Positions 11,666 to 23,346 of a DNA stretch of 64,000 nucleotides are shown in pieces. The position numbers and the translations under genes were made by a program. Every line of letters starts with the position of its first letter. Position 1 is the stretch's first letter. The stretch is from Pinus tabuliformis (Eukaryota; Streptophyta; Pinopsida; Pinales; Pinaceae), in NCBI GenBank assembly GCA_031772625.1, contig CM062813.1:761918720-761982719 (forward strand). Direction: 5' to 3'. The notes beneath the pieces were generated by a model. That model was not told the origin of the DNA, made no database searches, and was given only the letters and a program-made list of their open reading frames with translations.

Positions 11666-14600
11666 TTGGGTAGAGATCAATTTGATGATGGTTTTGTGAT
11701 GTTTGACCATGAGGTGGAATCACTGTTTTATGGGTTGAGATGGATGGCCTCTGGAAGCTCTTTATGGTTTTGGATTGATGTGTTCTATGGGATCCCATAT
11801 TCATGCTTGGAATATGACACGAGGGTGAATGGATGAAGAGAGATTTGGCTCATCCATTCTACAGTTGGGTGGAATGTGGTAGTCTTATATGGGTTGGATT
11901 TTGCATCATTAATAAGAGGTTATTTCTCCTTGTTATATCATGAGTCTTATACTGGTTTATATGTGGATTATATGGTTGTTTTTTCCTTGGTATTTTTGTT
12001 GTTATTACGTTGGTTACGGATATGTATTATGATAGTGACTATATGTGGATCTCTTCATATTTCTATTTGTAAATGAATAAACAATGTAACTATTATATAA
12101 TAGATGGTACTACAATTAATGATGTAAGGGATCAATGATTCTTAGCAATTCTCAGATAAGTATGAGACCCCTATTATCAGATCTGCTATTTAAACTTGTA
12201 GATTTCATTCATGCCAAGTGTTTGATAGAATGTTAGTCCTAGTTTGGGATGTTCAAGCCTAGTCTTGGAGTTATTTTTGGTTTATTAGTCTTGTCATCAT
12301 GACATGTTTAATGGATTACAGAAGTTACAAAAAGCTTTGGGTAGTGGTCAGAATTCCAAGCTTGAAAAATGCCTTAAATTCCCCGAACTCTTGCACAGGT
12401 ATGCTGGAAATAGTCCCTGGATGAAGGCATGCAGGCTTATGGGAGCATCCAGAGCTCTTTGGACGCTGGCATGCCCATAGCATGGGAGCATCCATAGGTT
12501 TAATAGCTCAAAGACTCAGTGGGACTGAGGGGCTAGTTAGCAAAAAGGTTGGGATCATTCTTAGGGGTCATATTGCTGATGTTGAAGGTCTATATGATGT
12601 GTTTCCATTGGTTCCACTTCCTTAACATGACTTAGGAGGTCGAATCATATGATAGTAACTCCTCATCACATGTTTACCATAATTGGTTGGTTACATGGGT
12701 AGATGTGGGATGAGGGTGTTAAAGAGTGATATTATAGCATGGTTCACCCCTCGAACTCGATGAACGGTGTGTTTGTCATGCATTCATATCAGTGGCATAT
12801 GTGTTCCTTATGCTTGTAGTCCATGTGCTTGTTGCATTTGCATGGTGTTGATCATGGTTGTAGTGATGTCTCCATGTGAAGGTTGGTGATGTTGTTATTG
12901 GGATGCTTTAGTCATGAATGCATGTTAGTGTCCATATGTTATTATGCATGCATTGTCATGGTTATAATTATGCATGTATAGTAGGTAAAACATGCATTAT
13001 GAGGTCATTGTATGCATCTTAGGTCATCATGATGTTGTTTGTTGTTATGATGTTGATATGTTGGATGAGATAGAGCACGATATGCAGATCATTATATAGG
13101 GTGGTATGGTGGGCATGCTGGTATGTAGGTTATGGATTGTTATATGCATTATGGTTATGTGTATGCCTTTCATTATATTGATGTTATGGTGACATACATG
13201 ATAGATGCTAGTTGATTAGTGTGATCATATGCACATGTGTCAGATAGTTATGAATGATAGTAACATGTTTTTCTATGCATTACTATTCTTGATTTAGGTT
13301 AGAACTTGATGATTATGTTATATGTTTTTGACAGGTGTGTTATAGGTTAACTTGTTGTTTTTATATGACAGTTAGCTTGATGATTAGATTATATGTTGTT
13401 GATGAGCATGATATATAACTTGTTGTTGTTATATGCTAGTAACTTGATGATTAGGGTTATTACATTAAGATCTTCATGTTATATGTATCATACTAATTTG
13501 TATTGATTTATGCAAATGGTTAGGGTTATGAAATTCAGGTATGGGTTAATATGTTGCGATACTATGTCATACTAATCTATACTGACTATGCAGAGGTGAT
13601 TATTATATATGAAAGACAATTGTTTATGAGATTATGATGTGAACATGTTATCTAGTGGCTATTATGGATACCATGACCTTATTTATGGTGGAGTTGATAT
13701 GTCGTGAAGTTATATCATGCTAATCTAGATTGATTGTGTAGACAATATAGCCTCCCCTGAGATACATTAAGGTATGAACTTTTTTATGTTGTCTACTTTG
13801 TACTTGAATGTTTGATTATGTTGTCTATTTTATGTTTGAGTGTTAGTGTCTATTATGTCCTCTATCGGTTGTTGAATGTTTGATTAATCACATGATGTGA
13901 GGATGTGTCTTAAGATTTCATCAAGGAATATATTGTTCTAATATGGTTTTACTCACGCATATTTATTGAGATAGTTGACATGTACTTGAGTGTAATAGGT
14001 GACAATTGCAGTATTATGTCTAATGACTATGAGATGATTATGAATCATGACATGATTTCTAGTCTTGGTAAAGTTTGATTTCAAATTGATAGATATGATT
14101 GTATTGATATTTGGAAGACGTGTTTTCCATGTGTAAACAGTGCAGGAAACATGATTGGTATTAGCATGACAAGGTAATAGTTGATGTGTTTATATAACTA
14201 ATAGTTGGGTGATGTGAAAATGCATAGTAACACTCAATTGCAGCAAGGAAAAGGTCAAACAAAGGAAATGGGCAATAATTATTTTGGCTATGTTTGGAAA
14301 CCATAATTCCAAACAAATGATTTCTTTACATATAGGAAGTATTCTTAATCTTAATCTTTTCTGACATTATGTGGATATGTGCTAAACTCATGAACATGTA
14401 CTTGACATGTATATTATCTAGTCTCTAGTTATAAGTGGATCTATCAAAGGAATTTGAGTCCCTTGAGAGATGGCATGGATGTGTTCAATTGCAAGAAACA
14501 TGCTTGGCACAACAAGGTAAGGTAACTAGTATGTTGCTATGTTTATTTATGCATTGACAATTATGTGTTCATGGAAATATGATGTAGGGGATTGCATGGA

Positions 14601-15209
14601 AAAGAGACGGCCATGAAATATTGAATAAGGCTCAGGTTGAGCTTTCCTTTGGAAGAACTGGGAACCATGGGGATTGTCATGGTGTCTATTGTTAGTCTTG
14701 TGCTTTTGGTCGTTTGTGATTTTCTTGTACTTGATTTGTAGTTTTGTTATGCCTAGTGCATGATCACACCACTTTGTTTGTGGTGTCATATTTTTATTGG
14801 TTTTCATGGTTTTCTTCTTGTTTGTTTCTTATGCTCGCCTTTTAAGTTTTGATTCTTGTGAATTGGTTGGGAAAGAGGAAAGCTAGTGGAGCTTGGAGAG
14901 AGCTAAATGAAATCCAGTGGGCAATGTACGACTCAGTTGAAGTAGGTGCATGTATAAGGGAAACTGAAGGCAAGAGTATGACAACTAGTTGGATTGGTTG
15001 GGTCCATTGGTGTCAATGGATGATGGAAGAACAATCACGAGAAATGTAATCAAGAAAGTTAAGGTGAATGGATTTGAGGCATCATATGCCTTGGCTATGT
15101 TGGGAACTATTGTTCTCATTGTTGCAAATATGTTGAACACATAGAGGTAGTTCTCTTAACCTTGATCTTATGATATCTAGTAATTATGTTTTGATCATGA
15201 TTATCTTGA
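11666..15209. other. AT/TG-rich gene-free region with degenerate repeats
   Basis: No supported coding region in 3.5 kb. Degenerate motifs recur: AACTTGATGATTA-type words at about 13300-13460, and CATACTAATCTA-type words followed by TGACTATGCAGA at about 13490, 13567 and 13705. It looks like the long noncoding interior or LTR of an old element. A 66-codon frame at 14849-15049 has no motif. Confidence 0.4.
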
Positions 15210-15250
15210 TGTCTATGTATGTATACATGTATGTATGTATGTATGTATAT
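15210..15250. repeat. (TGTA)n microsatellite
   Basis: TATG/TGTA tetranucleotide run with one interruption; a shorter related tract lies at about 15310-15375. Confidence 0.85.
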
Positions 15251-15739
15251 AATGTCTAACAGGGTCATCATCGACCATGATTATTAATGCTAATATTTAT
15301 ATGAATTTATATATGTATGTATGTCATTGTTTGAAAAATTGTTTAATGCTAATATTTATATGTATATATATGTATGTAGTATGTTTTTTTCTCACAGGTT
15401 TGTTAGGAATAATTCTTGTGGATGAATGATTTCTTATGCATGTGAATGACATGAAGAAGTTCCTTTTTTATGAGGAATCAAGTGGGAAGAATAGTCATGG
15501 AAAATATGTGAGGTCAGTATCATGTGGTTATAAGTTGATATTATGTGATTATATTATGTCTATCTTATGGAAATGTTAATGCTGAGAGATACATCATCGA
15601 AAGGAAAGTGGTGTGGTCTATGGCATGCTAGGACAACCATGGATAAGACACTGGAAGCAATGTTTCTTGGTAGAGACCATGTGATTTTGGGTATGTGGTA
15701 CTACTATTTTTTTTTGTATATCTTGTACATGTTTAATCT
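15251..15739. other. Gene-free spacer before the GT-rich array
   Basis: AT-rich sequence with a second short ATGTATG tract; nothing else seen. Confidence 0.4.
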
Positions 15740-16770
15740 GTGATGTTGTACACATGTGGTGTTGAGTATATATATAGTGTGTACATGTTTTTTACGCAAT
15801 GTTATGTACAAGGTGGTATATATTTTGTTGTGAAAATGTTGCATATGCAGTGCTAGGTATAGATGGTGCTATGTACATGTTGGATATGTGGTGTTGTGTA
15901 CATGTTGGATATGTGGTGTTGTGTACATGTTGGATATGTGGTGTTGTGTACATATTGTATTGTGTGCATGATGGATATGCGATTTTATGTGCATATGGCA
16001 TTGTGTGCATTTTAGATATGCAGTGTTGCAGACACAGGGTGTTATGTATATGTAGTGCTATGTACATATGTTGTTGTGTGCATGTTGTAAATTTGGTACT
16101 ATGTACATATGGTGTTGTGTGCATGATTTTACAAGTGGTGTTGTGAGCATGTGGTGTCGTGTACATGTGGTACATATGGTGTTGTGTGCAGGTGGTGTTA
16201 TGTACATGTCGTGCATATGGTGTTGTGTACATGTGGTGTCGTGTACATATTGTTCATGTGGTGTTGTGTATGTATGGTTTTGTGTACACGTTGTACGAAT
16301 GGTACGATGTACATGTGGCGTTGTGTACACATTGTGCAGGTGGTTCTATGTACATGTGATGTTGTGCACATGTTGTGTTGGCAGAGCTTTGTACAAATGG
16401 TACTGTGTGCATGTTGTACATATGGTACTGGTGTACATGTGGTATTGTGTGCATCTCATACATGCAGTTTAGCGGGCATGTAGTACTAAGTATGTGCATT
16501 GTGTAGTTGTGGTATCGTGACATGTGTACCCGTTATGTTATACTCTGTGTAGTACATGTATTATGTTGTGGTGTACTCCAAGTGTAGGTTTATGTAATGT
16601 GTGGTGGTGTACACACAATGTAGGCATATGTATTGTGTTGTGTTGTACATTGGGCATAGATGTATGTGTGGTATGTCAGGGGTAGGTGCATGTATTGCAT
16701 GGTGTTGTATGTCGTATGTGGTTGTATGTGTGTGATGCACACTATGTGTATGTGCACATGGTTGAGGAGA
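15740..16770. repeat. ~1-kb degenerate TGGTGTTGTGTACATG array
   Basis: A GT-rich satellite-like array. Its core is three perfect 25-bp units around 15875-15955 (unit begins CATGTTGGATATGTGG). Outward it degrades into 18-25-bp variants of GTGGTGTTGTGTACATG. Because the unit contains few stops, frames are open on both strands (Cys/Val-rich forward, His/Thr/Tyr-rich reverse); these are repeat artefacts. The array abuts the outer LTR that starts at 16788. Confidence 0.85.
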
Positions 16771-16787
16771 AGGAACCAGGCATGATT

Positions 16788-18159
16788 TGAAATGTTGGGA
16801 AAAATTGTTGATGCTATGCAAGCTCCCTCATCAGTATTAAAAATGTGTTTAGGATCGTCTCAAATTAACCATCATGTGAGGAATTATGTGTCAAGTGTTA
16901 TGTGCCTTTTATGAGCAATTTATGAGTTTAATTAGTTGTTTAAAACACATATGCAGCAAGTAAAATGTAGAGAAATAAAAAAAAAAAAACTCATAAAACA
17001 CAATGTTAATAAAGGACTTCACCCCTCCTGGGCTACATCTCCTTGGACTTATTTCAATGGCTAGGCCCTATTTGGATTAATGGTCAATTCTCTGATTACA
17101 TGCACCTGAAGTGATCCAATGGATTTGCAACCTACTACATTGGATTCAAAAGACCCAAAAACCCCAAAAATGACCTTCCAAGCTATGCAATTGGACTTCA
17201 TCTGATCTAGGCTTGACCTCCTCTCTTGGTGGCCCTAAGCTTCCTTAAAATTCAACGTAGAAAAATTGCATACATAAGTGCCTTTCTGCCTCTGCAACCT
17301 ATTCCATTGTGTTCATAACATCAAAATCATCTAGGAATGACTCTTTCTAAGCCAAAATTGGTCGAAAACTACCAAAGTTATGGCTTCTTCAGTTTGTCCT
17401 AGGAAATCTCCTCTAAATTTGGAAAAACTCCACTTAACTCTGCCAAATTTGGAGGAGTTCCGGATTTGTCGGATCTGCAAAAAACTCTGCCAAACTAATC
17501 CCGCTTAATTAGTGATAAGCTCGGATTAATTAATGTGAAACCCATAGTTAAACCTGTTTAATCCACACAGTTAGTGTTACCACTAGCAGTTAACTCCAAA
17601 CTCCAACATGTTAAACATTAAATACATAGTGCACCCATAGTTTGTTAAGAAATATGGTGGTGGTGTAATGGTTATGCATAGAACTTGTGGGGACGAGGTA
17701 ATGGGTTCGACTCCCTAGCCTGCCATACAAAATTTTTCTATTACACTCGATGCTCATGGGCCTTTGGAGAGAGACACATGGTGGCCTCCGAGCTTGCCAT
17801 GTGTCACCTTCTCATTGGTCCTCCTCCAACCAATCAGAAAAAACTAACTCATAAAACCTTACACCAATCACAATGTGCCATTTGGAGAGACCTGGTTGGT
17901 TGTTGACCATCCTTTGACCTGCATCGTCATCTGTCATGTCAGTAGTACAAATGGCTGACTAGGCTATGACTGTAATTTTTTTTTTTATGTTTAGAAAAGC
18001 AGTTGGTAGGATCTAATTTTCTCATAGAAACTCTATTTTGAGTGAAAAATGTTGCATTGGGATCATATCACCAAGACAGACATCGTATTTTAGGTTTTGA
18101 TTGATTCTGAGAACTTTGAGTTTTGAGCAAATTTTTGCCCCTAATCCAGATTATGATCA
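16788..18159 (-). mobile_element. 3' LTR (1,372 bp) of the old minus-strand element
   Basis: Begins TGAAATGTTGGGAAAA and ends ..ATTATGATCA on the plus strand. It aligns throughout with 26095-26730 followed directly by 43056-43835. Shared landmarks are CTCCTGGGCTACATCTCCTT, the tRNA-like segment near 17655 and TTTTTGCCCCTAATC at the right end. Divergence is high, so insertion is old. The left end could instead be placed at TGTTGGG (16793). Confidence 0.75.
17650..17740 (+). repeat. tRNA-like (SINE-type) segment inside the LTR
   Basis: GTGGTGTAATGGTTATGCAT resembles a pol III A box and GGGTTCGACTCCC about 40 bp downstream matches the B-box consensus GGTTCRANNCC. That spacing and wording is typical of tRNA-derived plant SINEs. 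The same segment occurs in the partner LTR (about 43330-43400), more decayed, so it was present before the element transposed. It is not a tRNA gene: no cloverleaf can be drawn. Confidence 0.5.
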
Positions 18160-18171
18160 CTCCTTCCCACT
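18160..18171 (-). other. Polypurine tract of the old minus-strand element
   Basis: CTCCTTCCCACT on the plus strand is AGTGGGAAGGAG on the minus strand, directly abutting the 3' LTR. Confidence 0.55.
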
Positions 18172-20313
18172 GACAAGATTTTGGACCCACAAAAGTTGGT
18201 TATCTAATGAGATCTGAATAATATTCTCCTTCCCAAGTTCTAACAATTGAGTCTACTTGGAAAAATCTCCATGACAACCACTTGGGTTCACTGACATGCC
18301 TTGCCTTGCAAATGGTTTGGCACTTCAACCAATGTTCTCCATTTGTTTCTGGCCCAATCAAACACTTGCTGGAAGCTTGCTAATTAAATACCCTGTTGTA
18401 CCAAAGCGATCCCTTGATGCTTGGAAAATTGATTGATGGCCTTCCCACTGAGAATCATTTTCCTCCTTTGAAAAACATGCATTCGATGCAAGCTTCTCCT
18501 TGGAAACCACTTTTTCAAGTTAAGCCCATATGAGTGAACTACAACAATGAGTTTCAATATCAGTAATAACAAGAAAATAAATGACCATTATTTTACCTCC
18601 ACGATTCCAAATTCCACATCTGGAAGAATGCATTCACCATCTCTTTCACTTCTTGGCGTCAACACATCAAATGCATTATAGACCATTTGATATTTTACAA
18701 GGGCTGCAATTTTTTTTGTCATTTTTGTCCACTTTCGCTTGTTGATTCCATCATCATCCAGTATTAACTTGCTCCTCATGTCATGATTTGAGAATGAAGG
18801 CTAATCATGAGCCTCTTGCTCAAGCGTGGACCTTCCAAAACCCCATGACAACTTGTCACAATAAACACCATTAATCTTGAAAAACACTCATGCAAGAATA
18901 TAACTTCACGACCTCTTCCTTTTTCTTCTTCAAAGCAACAAATGTCACATCATGTGAACATCGCCATGTACTTTTACATCTTGGTGTGTAAACCATCATG
19001 GTTTTAGTTGATGATTTACTAACACAAGTCAACAAAAACTGACTTTCAAATCAAGCAAAAGCATGTACAACAACTTCACGATTTACAACAAGAATTCCAC
19101 ATTCTCATGAAATAATTCATCACATATCCCTTCCATCTTTGGAGACAAAATCAACTCTTCCAAGTTGATATAACATACATGTAACAATAAATCAACCACA
19201 CAAGCCGACACTCATGCATGTGCAAATGATCAACATTCTCAAGTTGACAACATGCATGTTAACAAAGTAATCAACCAACACAAATCAATCACTCGTGCAT
19301 GTTCAAGCACAATGAAACTATTAAAAATTCCATTGTTCACACACAAACTCTCATGCATGTATAACAATTCTCAACTCTCTCACAAATACAATCACAAGCA
19401 CAAGAATCCCATTGGTATGTATGAGTACTTAAAGAGCTGAAATGACCAAATTTGCTGCACTTAAGTGAGTCAACATACTCCACTTTCGAACACCCTCCTG
19501 GTGTAAACATGCAAGTTCAAGAATGCAACATGCATGTAAATGTGTAGTTGCAAATTGCCATCTTTTCTACATCTAAGTGAGTTAACATAACTCTAGTTTT
19601 CCAACATATTGCTTCATGGAGTATGCAACATACTTTCAGGAGAAAAGAAATGCATCCAAATAACAAGCAAATGCATCAATAAGGCAATATTGACATCAAT
19701 TATCGAAAGAAATGCAGAGCCTTAATTGGTTAAGAAATATAACCATCTCTTTCTAAACCATTTCAATGGTGCTTCTTTCAGCTACACTTCATCATGTCTA
19801 TCATCCTTGTTAGAGCCTAAATCTACCTCAAGCTGAGAACGACAGGATCCAGGGCCAACATCAAACCACACTTAACCTGGTAGCTAGCCCTACCAGGTTG
19901 GGAGAGGGCTCTCTCCGGGTCAATCTCAGCAAAATATGATCACTAAAAGCTTGATATGATTGATATAACTACTGATATTAGGCTAGGTATGTGTGAAAAA
20001 GAGTTTGATTGAACAAAATGATGTTTTTGCTGGCTCAAATGGAAAAGCAGATTTTGGGTGTGGGGCATGAGGCTCACTTTTGCAGAGATCTCAATGGGGC
20101 AAAGGTAGGCAACTGATTTTGGAACTTCAAACCGAATGAGGTGGAGGGATTAGATAGATGAGGAGTTGAAGAGGGCAAGAGAAGCCATGGATCCTCTCCA
20201 AACAGCTGAAAACATAAAAAACTAAAGCAAACCTCAAGTAGAGCACTGCAATTTCAATGGATTCTACTTTCACTCTTGTTTGATTTAGTTAGGAAGAAAT
20301 AAGATAGATAATG
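18172..20313. other. Noncoding interior of the old element
   Basis: Two short minus-strand frames (18384-18572, 18588-18779) have no recognisable motif. CATGCATG-rich wording with repeated TCAACC/CAAGTTGA words occurs at about 19140-19430. Apart from the hairpin at 19874-19899, nothing interpretable is seen. Confidence 0.35.
19874..19899. repeat. Perfect 10-bp hairpin with a second small hairpin after it
   Basis: AACCTGGTAG and CTACCAGGTT flank a 6-base loop, followed at once by GGAGAG..CTCTCC. No adjacent CTRR end or A-T target supports a helitron terminus, so its role is unknown. Confidence 0.6.
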
Positions 20314-20526
20314 TCATACATAACACATAAGTAAATTCACAATTACAAAGAAAAGCACTGTACCAAAACAAAATGCCACAGGGATCCCAAAGAGTGCTGC
20401 AAACCCTGGTCTCAATTCCTTAGCCAAAATGTTGATATGGGTGTACAATGAAGCTCCTTGCTTTCTCAAGAGTCCAACCATGCTAATGACTAAAAAACTA
20501 CATAATATAGACAAACCATAGCTCAT
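20314..20526 (-). CDS. Short hydrophobic open frame, unrecognised
   Basis: A 70-codon minus-strand frame contains two strongly hydrophobic stretches (LSILCSFLVISMVGLL and FGTVLFFVIVNLLMCYV) separated by a polar loop. This composition is unusual for the surrounding TE debris. A possible splice acceptor (..AG) lies just upstream of the Met. It could be a fragment of a membrane-protein exon, or chance in AT-rich sequence. No family is recognised. Confidence 0.2.
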   Translation of the reverse strand: MSYGLSILCSFLVISMVGLLRKQGASLYTHINILAKELRPGFAALFGIPVAFCFGTVLFFVIVNLLMCYV

Positions 20527-21300
20527 CCTAGCCTCTAGGGGTTGAGCTCACATGTTTAGGAGCTGTTTCAACTAATTCTAAACTGAGAACTAGAAATCAG
20601 GCAATAGAACAGCATGCCTCTAGAAACAAGGGAACTGATTCATTCAGTTTCAAACAACTTTTTAACAGATGAATCTACCTCCATAAGTGAAAATTTGACA
20701 TATTTACATCATGATCCATCCATGTACATTGAATTACATCACAAATTTGACACTAAGAAGGTGAAAAAGTCAAACTGGAAAAAGATAGGCGAAAAACAGA
20801 GCATTCCTGGTCAAACTAGGCCAAATTTCCTCTATGCGCCGCGCCTGATTCTCTATGCGTAGCACCTATTTGCAACAAATTTTGGAGGCCTTTCATGTGT
20901 CCAAATTTTCTCTGAGTGTGCTTGTTGGAAAGTTCTGCCTATCTAATTTCCAACCCAAGTGGAATTTTTTTATTTTGCCTCCATTTACCCCTACAAAATG
21001 GAGTTCTCCCAACACTGCTTCCTATGTGTCAAAATAGGGGCAGTAAGGCCATTTTTTGAGTGTTTTTGACCTTTTTGAGGGCTCAAAACCTGTCCAAATT
21101 TCTTGGCCATTGGTAGGAAAGCATATTTTTTCATGCCAAATCCAAAAATTCTGATTTTTTTTGTCTTTTGGAGGCTCCTATCAAAAGCGAGTGCCAGGTG
21201 GTGCGACGCATAGCGCAGAAAATCCTGTTTTTTGTGCCAAAAATTCCAAAAATGCAAAAAGTGCCCCAAATTTTTTGAAATTTGGGCTGAGTCTTCTTCA
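20527..21300. other. Noncoding segment downstream of the 21.3-22.8 kb relic
   Basis: Contains GC-rich words (TATGCGCCGCGCC, GCGACGCATAGCGC) related to words near 23970-24110. This hints that both belong to the same LTR family. No coding region seen. Confidence 0.35.
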
Positions 21301-22806
21301 TCAAGCATTTTTTTGGGCCAAGGAAGCCTCAGCAAATATCTGAAGTCCTTCGTGCTCCTTTTGCCTCCTTGATGCTCTCTTCAATTTTGCCTTCAAGCTC
21401 CTGATTCTAGCTTGGCACACCATATTCCTTGAAAAATAATGATATGCCATGTTTCTCAACATATTATTCTCATTGATGGCCCTTTATAACCTCCTCTCCA
21501 AGTGGATATTGGCTCTTTCAAGCCATGACTCCCGATCAGCATTGACCTCTTGCTCAAGTGAAGTGAGCTCCACCCTCCTCCTTTGGGCAGCTTGGTGATT
21601 CTCCCGAATGTTTTGCAACTCCATAATCACTTGCTGATCTTCAAGCTGCTTATTTCTTTGCTCCAGGTACTGTATTATCCATTTAGCCCTCTCCAAGTTG
21701 AGGGACAAGGCATTGATATCCGCCTGCTGCTCTTGGATGATCCCTTTGAGATTTGTGCTTTGCGGGCCCATATCAGTATCATCACCCTCAATGAGAATGA
21801 AATCAGTCTCCCGCTCACCTGATGGTCCTTCATCCTGTAGTGGCCTCTTGCCTTTGTCCTAAACCTGTTGTGCTGATGACGAAAGCGAGACCCCTTCCAC
21901 CCCGGGTGGAGATAATACTCGCTTAGCTGTTGCGAACAACCATCTAGTGCCTTTTTGATAAGTGATAAACACTGGCATACTAGCGGTCTGTGTCTCATGA
22001 CCCTCATGCTGATATGAAGGTCCACCTATCTCAGGCAAAGTCTCTGAAGGTCCCTGAGGAGCTGTGAAAAACTCATGAGAAATGAATTCCTCCCAAGTGA
22101 TGCCCTGTAAGCCAAGCTAATGGATGACCAAAATTTTAATGAGAGAAAAATGATATATACTGTTGAACTGTTGCTGAGGAACCTTGTGCTATACTAGGGT
22201 GGTCATCTTTTCAATGTTTCGGCACATGAAGTAGAGGAGGTTCATCATCCTCACCCTAGTAAAATGCATCAGCAGCCTGATATGATAAGCATCTAAACAA
22301 GAAAACCGGTCCTCACAGCTGAAATGCTTCATTATAAATTTCATCAAAGGAGCATAAGAATCTTTGAGGTACCAGAAAGGAAACACTCTGCTGAGTTGTC
22401 TCAAATAACCGGGCTTGATGTATGGTTCATAATGCTACCTGTCAATTTGCTGCCTCTTGTTCCATTGCTCTCCAATGTTAGGAATACTGGTTGCTAGTGA
22501 AATAGATTCTGGTGTTAATGTGAATGTGACACCAGCTAGAGTGGCTTGACCATCATGTAAATGAAGCACAAACAAACGAGCCAACTCATGATGAAACTGA
22601 ATTCTAGCAACCATCTCACAAAATTCATAGTAGGACTGGTGTTGGAAACAAGTGATGGCAAGAGGGTAGGCCTGTAACTCAGTAAGAGTGGTTGGTTCTT
22701 CTCGAATATGTTTGCCACCTCTATGAGGCCTCCTGGGTGCATGTACCTCTGTAGGTGAGTCACTGTGTGTCTCCTCTTCATAAGAATATGAGGGATCAGA
22801 TTCCAT
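21301..22806 (-). pseudogene. 501-codon mobile-element-associated gene broken by five Gln-type stops
   Basis: A single minus-strand frame runs from the ATG at 22806 to a TGA at 21301-21303. It is interrupted only by TAG at 22435-22437, 22189-22191, 22117-22119 and 21859-21861 and TAA at 21484-21486. No frameshift is needed. The N-terminus is acidic/Ser-rich with a basic RRPHRGGK patch. The middle (ATLAGVTFTLTPESISLATS, then HYEPYIKPGYLRQLSRVFPF) resembles the globular domain of plant transposon-associated or mobile-domain proteins. The C-terminal ~160 codons form a charged, Gln/Glu/Arg-rich coiled coil. Coding sense continues cleanly across every stop, implying recent inactivation relative to the neighbours. 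The family assignment is tentative and no catalytic motif is visible. Confidence 0.6.
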
Positions 22807-23346
22807 CTCTGCTAGGTGGATGAGCTGTCTTGATGAGAAGTAGGTGATTTATGATGTTTTTTTACTTCTGCCACCAAGGGAAAAGTGATATGAGGGACTA
22901 TAGAGGGAGGGAAAAATGAGGGATTTTAGGGACTGTTGGGATAGGGTTTAGTTAGGGAAACAGGGGATTATGGAATAATTTAGGAGTTTTGGGTATAGCA
23001 CTAGGGTTTGGGAATTATATTTGGAATTTTGGGAAAAATAGGAGTGGGGATAGGGATATATGATTTTGTTTTGGGAATATGGGAATTAGGTAATAGGGGA
23101 ATACACTAGGAAAATAAGTGAGGGAGTGGAAAGATGAGGGAATGACTTGGCAGCCAAAACAATAGTACAAACCCTAGGCACTATTTCCTTTGAAATATGC
23201 AAGAGGTAGGGTTTGGTTTTTTGTTCACACAACCACCATAAATTAGATGAAAAGTAGTGATAAAGGCTCAACCTACTTGCACAAATGATGATCCAAGCGT
23301 TTTGGATGATTTGAAGCGAGTTGTTGCAAAATTCAGGCTTGGCAGT
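22807..23346. other. Purine-rich noncoding upstream region of the relic
   Basis: GGGAATTAGG/GGGATTTTAGGG-type low-complexity sequence at about 22850-23110. It would be the 5' leader of the minus-strand relic; no promoter motif can be fixed. Confidence 0.35.

Noticed and set aside
10568-12100. 5' LTR partner for the LTR start at 45142
   Set aside because: Both begin TGTAAYAACC, but similarity stops after about ten bases.
15870-15960. CRISPR-like array
   Set aside because: Units are contiguous without unique spacers, and the DNA is clearly plant nuclear; it is an ordinary tandem repeat.
15792-16523. Several overlapping open frames on both strands, up to 146 codons
   Set aside because: They are translations of the GT-rich tandem array; composition is entirely set by the repeat unit and both strands are equally open.
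17650-17740. tRNA gene
   Set aside because: Box-like sequences are present, but no acceptor, D or anticodon stems can be paired; treated as SINE-like.
19874-19915. Helitron 3' terminus
   Set aside because: Two hairpins are present, but no CTRR end or 5' TC end in a suitable A/T target could be found.
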